From NCBI GenBank assembly GCA_008638205.1, contig VTPO01000001.1:1-64000 (forward strand): DNA of 64,000 bases, in the 5' to 3' direction. The DNA is from Pelagibacteraceae bacterium (lineage in GTDB: Bacteria; Pseudomonadota; Alphaproteobacteria; Pelagibacterales; Pelagibacteraceae). Below the pieces are notes generated by a model. That model made no database searches. It saw only the letters and a program-made list of their open reading frames with translations, and had not been told where the DNA came from. Position 1 is the first letter of the stretch. Every line of letters starts with the position of its first letter. Shown here one piece after another: positions 40,255-49,619 of this stretch. The position numbers and the translations under genes are program-made.

Positions 40255-41553
40255 ATGAGCTCTGAAAAACCAAATCAACAATACGAACCAGTTCACACGA
40301 ACAAAGTTGGTGGCTCACCCTTTACCGGTGTTACAGGCTGGATAGACAATAGACTCCCTATCATTAGAATGTTTAAGCACGAATATTTAGACTTCCAAGT
40401 TCCAAAATCCTTGAGTTATTTTTGGAGTTTCGGTGGAATTTTAACGATTTGTTTAATACTTTTGATAGTGACGGGTTTAAGTCTGGGAATGCATTATAAG
40501 CCTGACGCAAAATACGCTTTTGATTCAGTAGAAAAAATTATGAGAGATGTAAATTTTGGATGGCTAATTCGCTATGCTCATATGAACCTAGCTTCCTTTT
40601 TCTTTATTGCTGTGTATCTTCATATTTTCCGAGGATTGTACTATGGATCTTATAAAGAGCCTCGCCAGTTAATGTGGTTAATTGGAATTGTAATATTTTT
40701 TTTAATGATGGCAACAGCTTTTCTCGGATATACCTTGCCGTGGGGACAAATGAGCTATTGGGGAGCTACCGTTATAACAAATCTTTTTTCCGCAATTCCT
40801 TTAGTAGGTGAGTCAGTAGTCACATGGTTATGGGGAGACTACTCTGTTGGAGATGCTGCATTAAACAGATTTTATGTATTGCATTGGCTAATTGCATTTT
40901 TAATAGTTGGTGTAGTTGCTTTTCATGTCATTGCTCTTCACATTGTTGGTTCTAACAATCCATCAGGAATAGAACCGAAGGACACAAGAGACACAGTTTC
41001 TTTTTCTCCATTTACGACGAGCAAGGATCTAGTTGGAATGTTAGTGTTTTTGTTAATATTTGTTGCGGTCATGATGTACGCACCAAATTATTTAGGTCAT
41101 CCAGACAATTATATACCCGCCAATCCATTGGTGACTCCAGCCCACATCGTACCAGAATGGTATTTTCTCCCTTTTTATGCAATTTTGAGAAGCATACCTG
41201 ACAAGTTGATGGGAGTTATTGCGATGGTTAGCAGTATTGCAATACTAGGATTATTACCGTGGTTAGATTTTAGCAAAGTTAGATCTAGTGTTTTTAGACC
41301 CATATGGAAACAGTGTGTATTTTTGTTTGTTCTAGATTTTTTTGTCCTAATGTATATTGGGGGAGCGCCAGCAGAGGGAATTTATTTAGTTATAGGAAGA
41401 ATAGGAACTGCTTTTTGGTTCGCATTTTTTCTAATACTGGCACCTCTAGTTTCTTTAATTGAAAAACCCTTGCCAATGCCAGATAGTATTCATGAATTTG
41501 AAGAGTGGAAGAAGCAGGGAAAGATAAAAACTATTAAATTATTTAATAGATAG
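40255..41553 (+). CDS. petB: Cytochrome b of the bc1 complex
   Basis: Membrane core of complex III with two b haems and both quinone sites. 432 aa, eight helices. Haem histidines are in the second and fourth helices ([20 protein letters not shown] and [15 protein letters not shown]). The quinol-oxidation motif is visible as [11 protein letters not shown]. Three bases before petC. Confidence 0.98.
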   Translation: MSSEKPNQQYEPVHTNKVGGSPFTGVTGWIDNRLPIIRMFKHEYLDFQVPKSLSYFWSFGGILTICLILLIVTGLSLGMHYKPDAKYAFDSVEKIMRDVNFGWLIRYAHMNLASFFFIAVYLHIFRGLYYGSYKEPRQLMWLIGIVIFFLMMATAFLGYTLPWGQMSYWGATVITNLFSAIPLVGESVVTWLWGDYSVGDAALNRFYVLHWLIAFLIVGVVAFHVIALHIVGSNNPSGIEPKDTRDTVSFSPFTTSKDLVGMLVFLLIFVAVMMYAPNYLGHPDNYIPANPLVTPAHIVPEWYFLPFYAILRSIPDKLMGVIAMVSSIAILGLLPWLDFSKVRSSVFRPIWKQCVFLFVLDFFVLMYIGGAPAEGIYLVIGRIGTAFWFAFFLILAPLVSLIEKPLPMPDSIHEFEEWKKQGKIKTIKLFNR

Positions 41554-41556
41554 CAT

Positions 41557-42351
41557 ATGAAATTATTTTTCTTAAAATTTAAGTCAATTACTCTTATTGT
41601 AATTTTTGTTTTAATTTCAAATGTTTCTTTTTCTAAAGAATCTAATGTTCAACTTTTAAAGCCTGACTGGTCGTTTAATGGTTTTTTTGGTAAATTTGAT
41701 AGAGCTTCCCTTCAAAGAGGTTATCAAGTCTACAAAGAAGTGTGTGCCTCTTGTCACTCAATGAGTTTGTTGAGTTATAGAAATTTGGCAGAAAAGGGTG
41801 GCCCAGAGTTTACAGCGGAAGAGGTAAAAGCCATTGCATCACAATTTGAAGTTACAGATGGCCCAAACAATGATGGAGAAATGTTCCAACGATCTGGAAA
41901 GCCATCTGATAGATTTGCAAGTCCTTATCCTAATGAAAATGCTTCACGATCTGCCAATGGCGGAGCATATCCACCAGACATGTCTGTCTTAGCAAAAGCT
42001 AGACCAGGAGGGTCTGATTATATCTACTCTGTATTGATGGGCTACGAAGAAAAAACTCCAGAAAATATCAAGCTAGAAGAGGGTGTGTATTATAATAAAT
42101 ATATGATAGGTAACAAAATACGAATGGCAAACCCCTTGAGTGAGGGAGTTATTGAGTATACTGACGGGACCAAAGCTAGCCAGGAACAAATGGCAAAAGA
42201 TGTTGTTAGTTTTCTTACTTGGGCCGCGGAACCACATCTAGAAATAAGAAAAGAGTTGGGGTTTAAATCTGTAATTTATTTATTAATTTTAACTATTCTA
42301 GTTTATTTAATTAAAAAGAAGATTTGGTTACGTATTGAACCTAAAGTGTAA
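41557..42351 (+). CDS. petC: Cytochrome c1
   Basis: Periplasmic haem c subunit of complex III, 264 aa. It has a signal peptide (MKLFFLKFKSITLIVIF), one haem-binding CASCHSMS motif near residue 66, the methionine ligand region in YMIGNKIRMANPLSEGV, and a C-terminal membrane anchor. Its last 24 bases overlap the 3' end of the convergent ychF. Confidence 0.97.
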   Translation: MKLFFLKFKSITLIVIFVLISNVSFSKESNVQLLKPDWSFNGFFGKFDRASLQRGYQVYKEVCASCHSMSLLSYRNLAEKGGPEFTAEEVKAIASQFEVTDGPNNDGEMFQRSGKPSDRFASPYPNENASRSANGGAYPPDMSVLAKARPGGSDYIYSVLMGYEEKTPENIKLEEGVYYNKYMIGNKIRMANPLSEGVIEYTDGTKASQEQMAKDVVSFLTWAAEPHLEIRKELGFKSVIYLLILTILVYLIKKKIWLRIEPKV

Positions 42352-43404
42352 AACATCTCCATCTTTAACCAAGTAGTCTTTTCCTTCAATTCTTAATTTA
42401 CCTTTGTCTCTAGCCCCAGATTCCCCATTACATTGTATAAAATCTTCATAGCCAATAGTTTCTACTTTAATAAAACCTTTTTTAAAATCAGTATGTATAA
42501 CTTCAGCAGCATCAGGAGCTTTGCAGACAGTGGGAATGGTCCACGCACGAGTTTCTTCTGGCCCCGCAGTAAAATAGGTACTAAGGTCGAGAGCCTTATA
42601 GCTTGATCTGATTACTCGATCCAATCCTGTTTCTTGGATATTCAAATCTTTCATAAATTCTGATGCTTCCGAATCTCCAAGCTCAGTGATTTGCTGTTCA
42701 ATCTCTGCAGATATATTGACAATCTGCTCTCCCTTAAAATGCTCTTCAATTAATTTTGTATATTGATTTCCACTTACAATGCTCTCTTCTCCAGTGTTAC
42801 AAACAATTATCTTTGGTTTTAGTGTTAAGATAGATGCACTATTAATAATTTTAGAATCAAAATCATTCCTTAGGCTATAGGGATTTTTTCCATCTTTTAG
42901 TAGCGCGTAAGCTTGCTCTAGCAATCTATTAAGATCTTCATTTTCAACAACGTTTTTATTTTTCTTCCCAATCCTTTTTTCTAATGATTCTAAATCTGCC
43001 AACATTAATTCTGTTTCAATAATTTCAAAATCTCTCACAGGATCTACTGTTTTGTTAACATTTTGAATTTCATCTGATTCAAAGCAGCGTAGAAGATGAA
43101 CTATGGCATCCACTTCCCTAATATGAGATAAAAATTTATTACCCAAACCCTCGCCTTTAGAGGCACCAGCTACTAACCCTGCAATATCAACAAAGGTAAT
43201 AAGTGTTGGTATAGTTTTTTTAGAGATGGCAATTTTACTTATTTTTTCAATACGCTCATCAGGGACAGAAACCACTCCAACATTTGGTTCTATTGTGCAA
43301 AAAGGAAAGTTTGCTGCCTCTGCATTTTTTGATTTGGTAAGAGCATTAAACATGGTTGACTTCCCAACATTTGGAAGACCTACGATGCCAACTTTAAAGC
43401 TCAT
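42328..43404 (-). CDS. ychF: Ribosome-binding ATPase YchF
   Basis: Obg-family nucleotidase that binds ribosomes and is linked to stress and translation, 358 aa. P-loop GLPNVGKSTMFNALT, then the NxE variant of G4 and the C-terminal TGS domain ending GDVLHFRFN. It starts on the pth stop codon and ends inside petC. YchF-pth order is typical. Confidence 0.97.
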   Translation of the reverse strand: MSFKVGIVGLPNVGKSTMFNALTKSKNAEAANFPFCTIEPNVGVVSVPDERIEKISKIAISKKTIPTLITFVDIAGLVAGASKGEGLGNKFLSHIREVDAIVHLLRCFESDEIQNVNKTVDPVRDFEIIETELMLADLESLEKRIGKKNKNVVENEDLNRLLEQAYALLKDGKNPYSLRNDFDSKIINSASILTLKPKIIVCNTGEESIVSGNQYTKLIEEHFKGEQIVNISAEIEQQITELGDSEASEFMKDLNIQETGLDRVIRSSYKALDLSTYFTAGPEETRAWTIPTVCKAPDAAEVIHTDFKKGFIKVETIGYEDFIQCNGESGARDKGKLRIEGKDYLVKDGDVLHFRFNT

Positions 43405-43961
43405 TAAATATTGCTTTTGCTCGAAAAGTTATCTAGATCTCTTTCAATTAAGAGATGCACATTATCTAAAAGTTTTTGAACAGACATGTCAATAACTTCA
43501 GTTTCTTCATCAGTAAAATCGTTAAGAACATGACTATCCACTAATTTTTTTTCACCTGGATGTCCAATACCCACTCTGATTCTATAAAAATTAGGACCTA
43601 TAGCATCTTCAATAGATTTGATGCCATTGTGCCCACCGCTCGACCCTCCAACTTTACATCTTATTTTTCCAATTTCTAAATCTAAATCGTCATGAAATAC
43701 AAAGACATTTTTTGGAATAATTTTGTAGTAATCTTGAATCTCTCTAATGCAGGTTCCGGAATTATTCATAAACGTTAATGGCTTTACTAAAATTAATTTT
43801 TGATTATTTATTTCACCATTTGTTAGCAGGCCTTTAAACTTTGGTTTTTGTTTAGAGAGATTGAATCTTTTGTTTAAGCTGTCGATAATTATAAAGCCAA
43901 TATTGTGACGATTGTTTTTGTGTTTGGGATCCGGATTTCCTAGACCTACAAATAAGAACAT
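43404..43961 (-). CDS. pth: Peptidyl-tRNA hydrolase
   Basis: Releases peptides from prematurely dropped peptidyl-tRNAs. 185 aa with the catalytic histidine in NNRHNIGF, NNSGTCIREI and the FHDDLDLEIGKIRCK segment. It lies between rplY and ychF, 3 bases after the bL25 gene. Confidence 0.96.
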   Translation of the reverse strand: MFLFVGLGNPDPKHKNNRHNIGFIIIDSLNKRFNLSKQKPKFKGLLTNGEINNQKLILVKPLTFMNNSGTCIREIQDYYKIIPKNVFVFHDDLDLEIGKIRCKVGGSSGGHNGIKSIEDAIGPNFYRIRVGIGHPGEKKLVDSHVLNDFTDEETEVIDMSVQKLLDNVHLLIERDLDNFSSKSNI

Positions 43962-43964
43962 CTA

Positions 43965-44681
43965 CTACTTCTTTTTGTCGGCAGGCGCTTTTGCTTTATC
44001 TTCTTCAGGTTTCGCATCTTTATTTTCAGCAGCAACCTCTCCATCCTTCGCTGCCTCACCTTCTGCTGCTGCCTCACCTTCTGCTGCTGCAGCCGGCTCA
44101 GGTTCCTTAACAACCGTAGGAGCTGCTACAGTCGCAATAGTGAAATCTCTATCTAAAATTGTGGGCTTTACATTATCAGGTAGTTTGATGGATGAAATAT
44201 GAATACTTTCATTAAGTTGTTTTTCCCCAAGATCACAAACTAGTTCTGCAGGAATCTGATCTGCTGGACAATTTAATTCAACTTTTCTTCTTACTATATT
44301 TAGAACACCACCCATTTTTAAACCTGGACAAATACTCTCATTTATAAATTTTACTGGTATCCAAACAATAACTTTTGTTCCAGCGGATATTTTTTGAAAA
44401 TCTACATGAATAGGCTGGTTGGTTAATTTGTTAAATTCTATATCCCTTGGCAAAACTTTATATTCCTTGCCTGCTACTTTAACGTCAATAACTGTACTCA
44501 TAAAGTTACCTATTTTTAATAACTTTTCTAAAGCATTTTTTTTAACCGTTAATTTTAAATTTGATTCAACCTCTCCATAAAGAACTCCAGGTACAAAGCC
44601 ATCAATCCTTAGTTTTTTAATATCGGATTTTGTTTTTGTTTCTCTGATATTGGCTTCGAGACTGGTTAAATTATTTTCCAT
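43965..44681 (-). CDS. rplY: Ribosomal protein bL25 (Ctc form) with alanine/glutamate tail
   Basis: Binds 5S rRNA. 238 aa from the ATG at 44681, chosen because MENNLTSLEAN.. fits the family and an upstream in-frame ATG (44720) adds atypical residues. The N-terminal L25 domain and the TL5-type second domain (to about 185) are normal. The C-terminal tail is a low-complexity run rich in Ala, Glu and Lys, encoded by GC-rich, partly tandem-repeated DNA (44053-44088). Confidence 0.93.
   Translation of the reverse strand: MENNLTSLEANIRETKTKSDIKKLRIDGFVPGVLYGEVESNLKLTVKKNALEKLLKIGNFMSTVIDVKVAGKEYKVLPRDIEFNKLTNQPIHVDFQKISAGTKVIVWIPVKFINESICPGLKMGGVLNIVRRKVELNCPADQIPAELVCDLGEKQLNESIHISSIKLPDNVKPTILDRDFTIATVAAPTVVKEPEPAAAAEGEAAAEGEAAKDGEVAAENKDAKPEEDKAKAPADKKK
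44053..44088. repeat. Tandem 18-base repeat in the bL25 tail
   Basis: Two identical copies of GCCTCACCTTCTGCTGCT (44053-44070 and 44071-44088) lie in the 3' part of rplY. They keep the reading frame and encode two EGEAAA units of the acidic tail. The local GC content is visibly higher than around it. Confidence 0.9.
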
Positions 44682-44691
44682 AAGAAAGCAG

Positions 44692-44720
44692 GTTGTATAA
44701 CAATGAGAGAATAAACTCAA
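44692..44720 (-). promoter_or_regulatory. Candidate promoter of rplY
   Basis: On the minus strand TTGAGT (44715-44720) and TACAAC (44692-44697) are separated by 17 bases, ten bases before the chosen rplY ATG. This would allow the bL25-pth-ychF group to be transcribed apart from prs. Weak match, so only a suggestion. Confidence 0.3.
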
Positions 44721-44750
44721 GATTTGTTTATTAAAATATTGTCCTTTATA

Positions 44751-45680
44751 TTATTTAAATAACTTAGAAACAGACCTGGATTCAGATATTCTGTTGATAG
44801 CCTCTCCCAAAAGGGAGGCAACACTTATAATTTTGATTTTAGAACCCTTTGTTTTTTGCTTATTATCAATAGAATTTGTAACTACAAATTGCTTTATTTT
44901 GGATTTTTGTATTTTCTTAACTGCATCTCCACTTAAAACCGCATGAACAACATAGGCGTACACTTCTTTTGCCCCCTTCTCAATTAGAGCCTTAGCTGCA
45001 TTGCAAATTGTACCACCGCTATCAACAAGGTCATCTATGATAATGCAAGTTTTGCCTTTCACTTCTCCTATAACATTCATAACTTCAGACTTTCCAGGTC
45101 CAGATCTTCTTTTATCAATGATTGCAAGTTCCGCATTTAGTCTTTTACCTAAAGCTCTTGCTCTTTCTACCCCTCCAACATCTGGAGCTACACACACCAG
45201 GCTTTTAGATTTAATATTTTTTTTTATATCTTTAACAAAAATAGGGGCTGCAAAAAGATTATCTACCGGGATATCAAAAAAACCTTGTATTTGGTTTGCA
45301 TGAAGATCAAGAGTTAAAACTCTATTGGCACCTGCATTTGTAATTAAGTTTGCAACAAGTTTTGCACTTATAGGTGATCGTGGTGTTACTTTTCGGTCTT
45401 GTCTTGCGTATCCATAGTAGGGCAGAACAGCAGTTATGTTTTTTGCAGAAGCTCGTCTTAGCGCATCTATACAAACCAGCAATTCCATGATGTTATCATT
45501 CGCTGGATAAGAAGTTCCTTGAATCACAAAAACTTCAGAACCCCTCATATTTTCATTGATTTCAATATAGACTTCTGAATCTGCAAACCTTCTAATATTA
45601 CTATTAACAAGTTTAGTTTTAAGGTGTTTTGAAATTTCTTTGCTTAAAATAGGGTTGTTAGTTCCAGATACGATTTTCAT
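44751..45680 (-). CDS. prs: Ribose-phosphate pyrophosphokinase
   Basis: Makes PRPP for purine, pyrimidine, histidine and NAD synthesis. 309 aa with the DLHANQIQGFFDIPVDNL segment and the PRPP loop CIIIDDLVDSGGTICNAAK. It lies 69 bases before rplY, the order seen in most bacteria. Its promoter overlaps the stop of pgeF (separate entry). Confidence 0.98.
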   Translation of the reverse strand: MKIVSGTNNPILSKEISKHLKTKLVNSNIRRFADSEVYIEINENMRGSEVFVIQGTSYPANDNIMELLVCIDALRRASAKNITAVLPYYGYARQDRKVTPRSPISAKLVANLITNAGANRVLTLDLHANQIQGFFDIPVDNLFAAPIFVKDIKKNIKSKSLVCVAPDVGGVERARALGKRLNAELAIIDKRRSGPGKSEVMNVIGEVKGKTCIIIDDLVDSGGTICNAAKALIEKGAKEVYAYVVHAVLSGDAVKKIQKSKIKQFVVTNSIDNKQKTKGSKIKIISVASLLGEAINRISESRSVSKLFK

Positions 45681-45688
45681 TAGATTTT

Positions 45689-45717
45689 TTTATACACTTA
45701 TTGTTCAGTTCGTTCAA
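45689..45717 (-). promoter_or_regulatory. Candidate prs promoter
   Basis: On the minus strand TTGAAC (45712-45717) and TATAAA (45689-45694) are exactly 17 bases apart, a good sigma-70 match. The start point would fall about 45682, only one or two bases before the prs ATG, so the message would be nearly leaderless. The -35 overlaps the pgeF stop codon. Confidence 0.5.
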
Positions 45718-46484
45718 TCAGATTTTATGATTATAGATAAGTTTCTACCATAGTCCTTCTCTAATTTTGCAACAGATCTTCTGTGGCTAAAAAATAAAGA
45801 TTTATTTGCAAAGGTGTCTTTCATAATATGAGAAATATTTGATTTTGGTATCCTGGCTTTTAATATCTGGTTAATTATAAAAGATCTTAAATCAAAAAAA
45901 ATTTTATTTCTTTTGAAGGAAAAATGATCGTGGTATTTTTTGTTATTAGAAATAAATTTATTATAAAAATCTAGCTGAACTTCATATTTCTCTTTAGAAA
46001 TGCAAGGACCTACGCACACCCTAATATCTTTTGCTTTTATTTTATTTTTTTTAAATAATGTCGAAGCATTTTTAATAATACCGCCAAAAGCTCCTTTCCA
46101 GCCAGCATGGACGCAACAAATGTACTTATTTGTTTTGTCTGACAATAGAATAGGAGCACAGTCAGCTGTAAGAATTCCTATGGCAACTTTTTTAAGATCA
46201 GTAAATATGCCATCGGCATATCCAATTTTTATTTTATTTTTTGATGGTATTTTTTTAAGAGTTATTATTTTATTGCCATGCTGCTGGTGAAGTAAGAATA
46301 GAAATTTTGTTTTAATTTTTTTTTTGACGATTTCAATATTCTGATAAACGTGTTTTTTTTTATCTTTAGATCCCAATCCGCAATTTAATGTCCCGTAAAT
46401 TCCTTTGGAGGTTCCATTCTCTCTAGTAAAAAAAGCATGAAGAATATTGCTGTTTTTAGAAAATGAATTTGATTTAAATATCAT
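45714..46484 (-). CDS. pgeF: Purine nucleoside phosphorylase/polyphenol oxidase-like PgeF (YfiH)
   Basis: Multicopper-oxidase-unrelated laccase-domain protein, 256 aa. Family members cleave purine nucleosides and some affect peptidoglycan editing. The core LTADCAPILLSDKTNKYICC followed by VHAGWKGAFGGII is clear, with the zinc-binding Cys and His in these segments and DYGRNLSIII near the C-terminus. It overlaps the upstream MidA-type gene by 11 bases. Confidence 0.85.
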   Translation of the reverse strand: MIFKSNSFSKNSNILHAFFTRENGTSKGIYGTLNCGLGSKDKKKHVYQNIEIVKKKIKTKFLFLLHQQHGNKIITLKKIPSKNKIKIGYADGIFTDLKKVAIGILTADCAPILLSDKTNKYICCVHAGWKGAFGGIIKNASTLFKKNKIKAKDIRVCVGPCISKEKYEVQLDFYNKFISNNKKYHDHFSFKRNKIFFDLRSFIINQILKARIPKSNISHIMKDTFANKSLFFSHRRSVAKLEKDYGRNLSIIIKSD

Positions 46485-47538
46485 ATTTAAAGTCAGTATT
46501 GTATTGGTTGGATATTATCAAAACTTTAAATAGACTTCCCATTTCCAAGGGGTGCAAAAGTCTTTTTAACGCACCGTCCAAAAGCAATTGTTGATTTTTT
46601 TTTAGGTTCTTTTTTGCGTTGGCAGCCCTCTCTTTAATCCCTAGTTTTTGTAAGAAGTTTGATTGAGTGGTAAATTCAACTAGATGCAATTTGTTTTTTT
46701 TAAATAATTTTATTAAGTGAAAAAAGTTTACCTGGTATGTAATATCACTTTCGCCCACATTTTGTAAAATATTAGATTTTTTATTCTTGTAAATAGCCTG
46801 AACGGTATCATTACAAATTCTGGATTCTTCTCCGTAGTCAATGGTTAGAAAAATAGAATTTTTATTTTTTAAAAGATCGGAAATATTATTTATAAGTTTT
46901 TCTAAAATTAGAGGATATTCAATAAATTTATTTATTTTTAAATTATAAATTTTTTCAATTTTTCTAATGGAATCTAACTTTGCTTTTTTAAATATGAAGC
47001 TAAGCTGTTTTTTTTTATTAAAAAACACATATTTTTCAAACCAGGAATCTCCTCTTTTGCTAAATTGTTTAACGGGCAGAGCATCAAAAAACTCATTGCC
47101 AAGAATAATCAAATTATCTTTTTTTTTAAATTCTTTAAGATTATCAATCCAGTAAATATTTTTTTCATTTTTAAGGTTCTTTTTTTGAATTTTTTTTAAA
47201 CTTTTACTCTTTTCTAAAAAATAATAATTAACATTAGATTTAAAAAAATTTATTTTACCTAAACTTGAAATTATATCCTTTCCCATAGTTCCGTCTCCAG
47301 GGCCTAGCTCCAAGATATTGAGAGTTTTTGGTTTCTTAATTTTATTCCAAAAAAGAACAATCCAAATAGCTATCATTTCAGAAAATATACTAGATACATG
47401 TGGGGAAGTTACAAAATCTCCACCATATCCAAATTTGTTTTTTTTTTGATAATAGCTTTGTTTAAATTTGTAGAGACAAAAATCTATATATTGATCTAGA
47501 GGAAGAATTTTTTTTTTTTTAATTTTTTCTAAAATCAT
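46474..47538 (-). CDS. SAM-dependent methyltransferase of the MidA/NDUFAF7 family
   Basis: 354 aa. The family marker FGYGGDFVTSPHVSSIFSEM is at about residues 38-57 and the SAM loop ILELGPGDGTMGKDI near residue 80. In mitochondria the relative NDUFAF7 methylates an arginine of complex I; the bacterial role is not certain. Lysine-rich, overlapping lgt by 20 bases. The lgt-midA-pgeF order is a recurring one in alphaproteobacteria. Confidence 0.85.
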   Translation of the reverse strand: MILEKIKKKKILPLDQYIDFCLYKFKQSYYQKKNKFGYGGDFVTSPHVSSIFSEMIAIWIVLFWNKIKKPKTLNILELGPGDGTMGKDIISSLGKINFFKSNVNYYFLEKSKSLKKIQKKNLKNEKNIYWIDNLKEFKKKDNLIILGNEFFDALPVKQFSKRGDSWFEKYVFFNKKKQLSFIFKKAKLDSIRKIEKIYNLKINKFIEYPLILEKLINNISDLLKNKNSIFLTIDYGEESRICNDTVQAIYKNKKSNILQNVGESDITYQVNFFHLIKLFKKNKLHLVEFTTQSNFLQKLGIKERAANAKKNLKKNQQLLLDGALKRLLHPLEMGSLFKVLIISNQYNTDFKYDI

Positions 47539-48313
47539 TTTTTGATTTCCATATTATAAAAAAGCTTCCGAAAAAAATTGTTAAAAGACTCAGAAGTGTT
47601 CCCATGCTAAGTCCAAAGTACAAATAGCCTAAATGCTGATCTGGTTCTCGGAAAATTTCCGCTATGATTCTAAAAAAAGAATAGCTCATTAAAAAAATAA
47701 TAGATAGGTATCCATTTTTTTCACTTAATCTTCCAACCAAAGTATTCATAATAAAAAACAATAATAGACCCTCTAGCAATGCTTCATATAGTTGAGATGG
47801 GTGTCTTGCTATTTGATCGTATTTTGGAAAAATAAATGACCAAGAAACATCCGTTGGTTTTCCTACTAACTCACCATTAATAAAATTTGAAATTCTTCCT
47901 AAAAAAATACCAATCGGAGATATGCATGCCAAAACATCTGTTAATGACCAAAAAGAGATTTTATTTTTTTTAGAAAATACAAAAGATGATATTACTATGC
48001 CAATTAAACCTCCATGGAATGACATTCCGCCATTCCAGACTTTTGGTATCTCCGCCAAATTCGATAAATAAAAACTAAAATCATAAAAGAAAATATATCC
48101 AAGCCTACCACCAAAGATGATTCCCAAGACCGCCCACACGACGTAATCATCAAGATTTTGTTCACACAAATTCGTATTTGAAAATTTTTTTTTAATTAAG
48201 TATTTCCCCCAATAAACACCAAAAAAAATTCCAAAAATATATGCTAGCGAATACCATCGTATAGAAAGAAACCCCAAGTTTATTAAGACAGGATCAAAAT
48301 TGTGAACAATCAT
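47519..48313 (-). CDS. lgt: Prolipoprotein diacylglyceryl transferase
   Basis: Membrane enzyme, 264 aa, that attaches diacylglycerol to lipoprotein precursors. Seven helices; the essential GRISNFINGELVGKPTD segment and ARHPSQLYEALLEGLLLF are visible, including the conserved Arg and His. It shares one base with the histidine kinase stop upstream. Confidence 0.96.
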   Translation of the reverse strand: MIVHNFDPVLINLGFLSIRWYSLAYIFGIFFGVYWGKYLIKKKFSNTNLCEQNLDDYVVWAVLGIIFGGRLGYIFFYDFSFYLSNLAEIPKVWNGGMSFHGGLIGIVISSFVFSKKNKISFWSLTDVLACISPIGIFLGRISNFINGELVGKPTDVSWSFIFPKYDQIARHPSQLYEALLEGLLLFFIMNTLVGRLSEKNGYLSIIFLMSYSFFRIIAEIFREPDQHLGYLYFGLSMGTLLSLLTIFFGSFFIIWKSKNDFRKN

Positions 48314-49617
48314 TAGGCGGGAAATGTTAGGGTCACTCTTAGACCTGATTTATTTTTGCCTTCGGTAAATTTAATAGTTCCACCATGAGAGTTCACTATA
48401 TCTTGGACAATTGATAAGCCCAAGCCAACACTACCTTCAGACATTTGTCTGCTTTTATCCAATCTATAGAACGGTCTTAATACTTTTTCTCTTTCGTTTT
48501 CAGGTATACCCGGCCCCTTATCTTCAACTGCAATTTCTATTTGTGACTTTGTTTTTTTTATTCCAACATCAGCATTGCCAGCATATTTTAAAGAGTTGTC
48601 GATGAGATTGTATACGCATCTTTTTATTAAATGCTGTCTTCCTGTCATAAATATCTTTTCCTCACACTGCAGAGTAAGAGATTTATTAGAATATTTGTGA
48701 ATAATTTCAGTCATTAAATTTGAAAGATTAAATTGTATAGAATTGACAGATTCTTGGGTAGTCGAAAAGTCTAAATATTCAGAAATCATTTTTTCCATTT
48801 CTAAAATGTCATCTTTAATTTTATCTAAAGAATTATTTTTATTTAAAATTTCAATTTGTAATTTTAATCTAGTAAGGGGCGTTTTTAGGTCATGACTAAT
48901 ACCTGAAAGCATGGCTGTTCTTTGGCTGATGTGTCGTAAAATTCTTCTTTTCATTTTTTCAAATTCAATAATTGCTTTCCTGACCTCAACTGCACCAGTT
49001 GGTTTTAATTCAGGGACATATTGGCCTTTACCAAACTTTTCAGCAGAATCTGCAAGGATAGAAAAAGGCCTCACTTGATTTCTTAAAAACAAAATGGATA
49101 TTAAAAGCAAAAAGAAAGATGGAATAGTAATCCATAAAATAAAAATTCTTGCAGAAGAGTTTCTAATTCTAGACTTTAAAACAATAAATTGAATTACATC
49201 TTTGTTAGTACTAATTCTAATATCAACGACATCCTTTTTGCTTTTGGTGTCATACCAAAATGGTACTCGTAGATCTTTACTTAGCCGCTCTTCTAAAAGC
49301 TGGTCATGCAAGCTATATGTAAATGCATTTTTAAATCTAGGAAGTTTATGATTTTTTTTAACATTAATTTTTAAAATCAATTTTTTTTCTAAAACTTCTT
49401 TTATGAAATTAAAATCTTTTCTTGTTTCCGGATCTATATAAACCTCCGTTATTGCATTGATTTCACCAGCTAAAGTTCTTACTAGCTCTTTATTAGTTTT
49501 AATCCAGAGACTGTCAAAAAAAACTACAATTAAAATGAGCTGCAATAGCGCAATTGGAGTGATTATAATAAATAAATATCGAAAAAAAATAGTTTTAGGT
49601 AAAAATTTTTTTAACAT
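48313..49617 (-). CDS. Sensor histidine kinase (EnvZ-like)
   Basis: 434 aa. Two membrane helices (about 10-35 and 160-185) flank a periplasmic sensor loop of about 120 residues. A HAMP linker is followed by the phosphorylated histidine in SGISHDLKTPLTRLK, then NLIDNSLKYA, DKGPGIPENE and GSVGLGLSIV for ATP binding. It is 2 bases after the response regulator gene. Signal unknown. Paired with the OmpR-type regulator and a MarR gene. Confidence 0.92.
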   Translation of the reverse strand: MLKKFLPKTIFFRYLFIIITPIALLQLILIVVFFDSLWIKTNKELVRTLAGEINAITEVYIDPETRKDFNFIKEVLEKKLILKINVKKNHKLPRFKNAFTYSLHDQLLEERLSKDLRVPFWYDTKSKKDVVDIRISTNKDVIQFIVLKSRIRNSSARIFILWITIPSFFLLLISILFLRNQVRPFSILADSAEKFGKGQYVPELKPTGAVEVRKAIIEFEKMKRRILRHISQRTAMLSGISHDLKTPLTRLKLQIEILNKNNSLDKIKDDILEMEKMISEYLDFSTTQESVNSIQFNLSNLMTEIIHKYSNKSLTLQCEEKIFMTGRQHLIKRCVYNLIDNSLKYAGNADVGIKKTKSQIEIAVEDKGPGIPENEREKVLRPFYRLDKSRQMSEGSVGLGLSIVQDIVNSHGGTIKFTEGKNKSGLRVTLTFPA

Positions 49618-49619
49618 CT

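Noticed and set aside
43912-44202. Ala/Ser-rich 96-residue open frame on the plus strand
   Set aside because: It is the opposite strand of the bL25 tail and pth start, kept open by the repeat; no start or family support.
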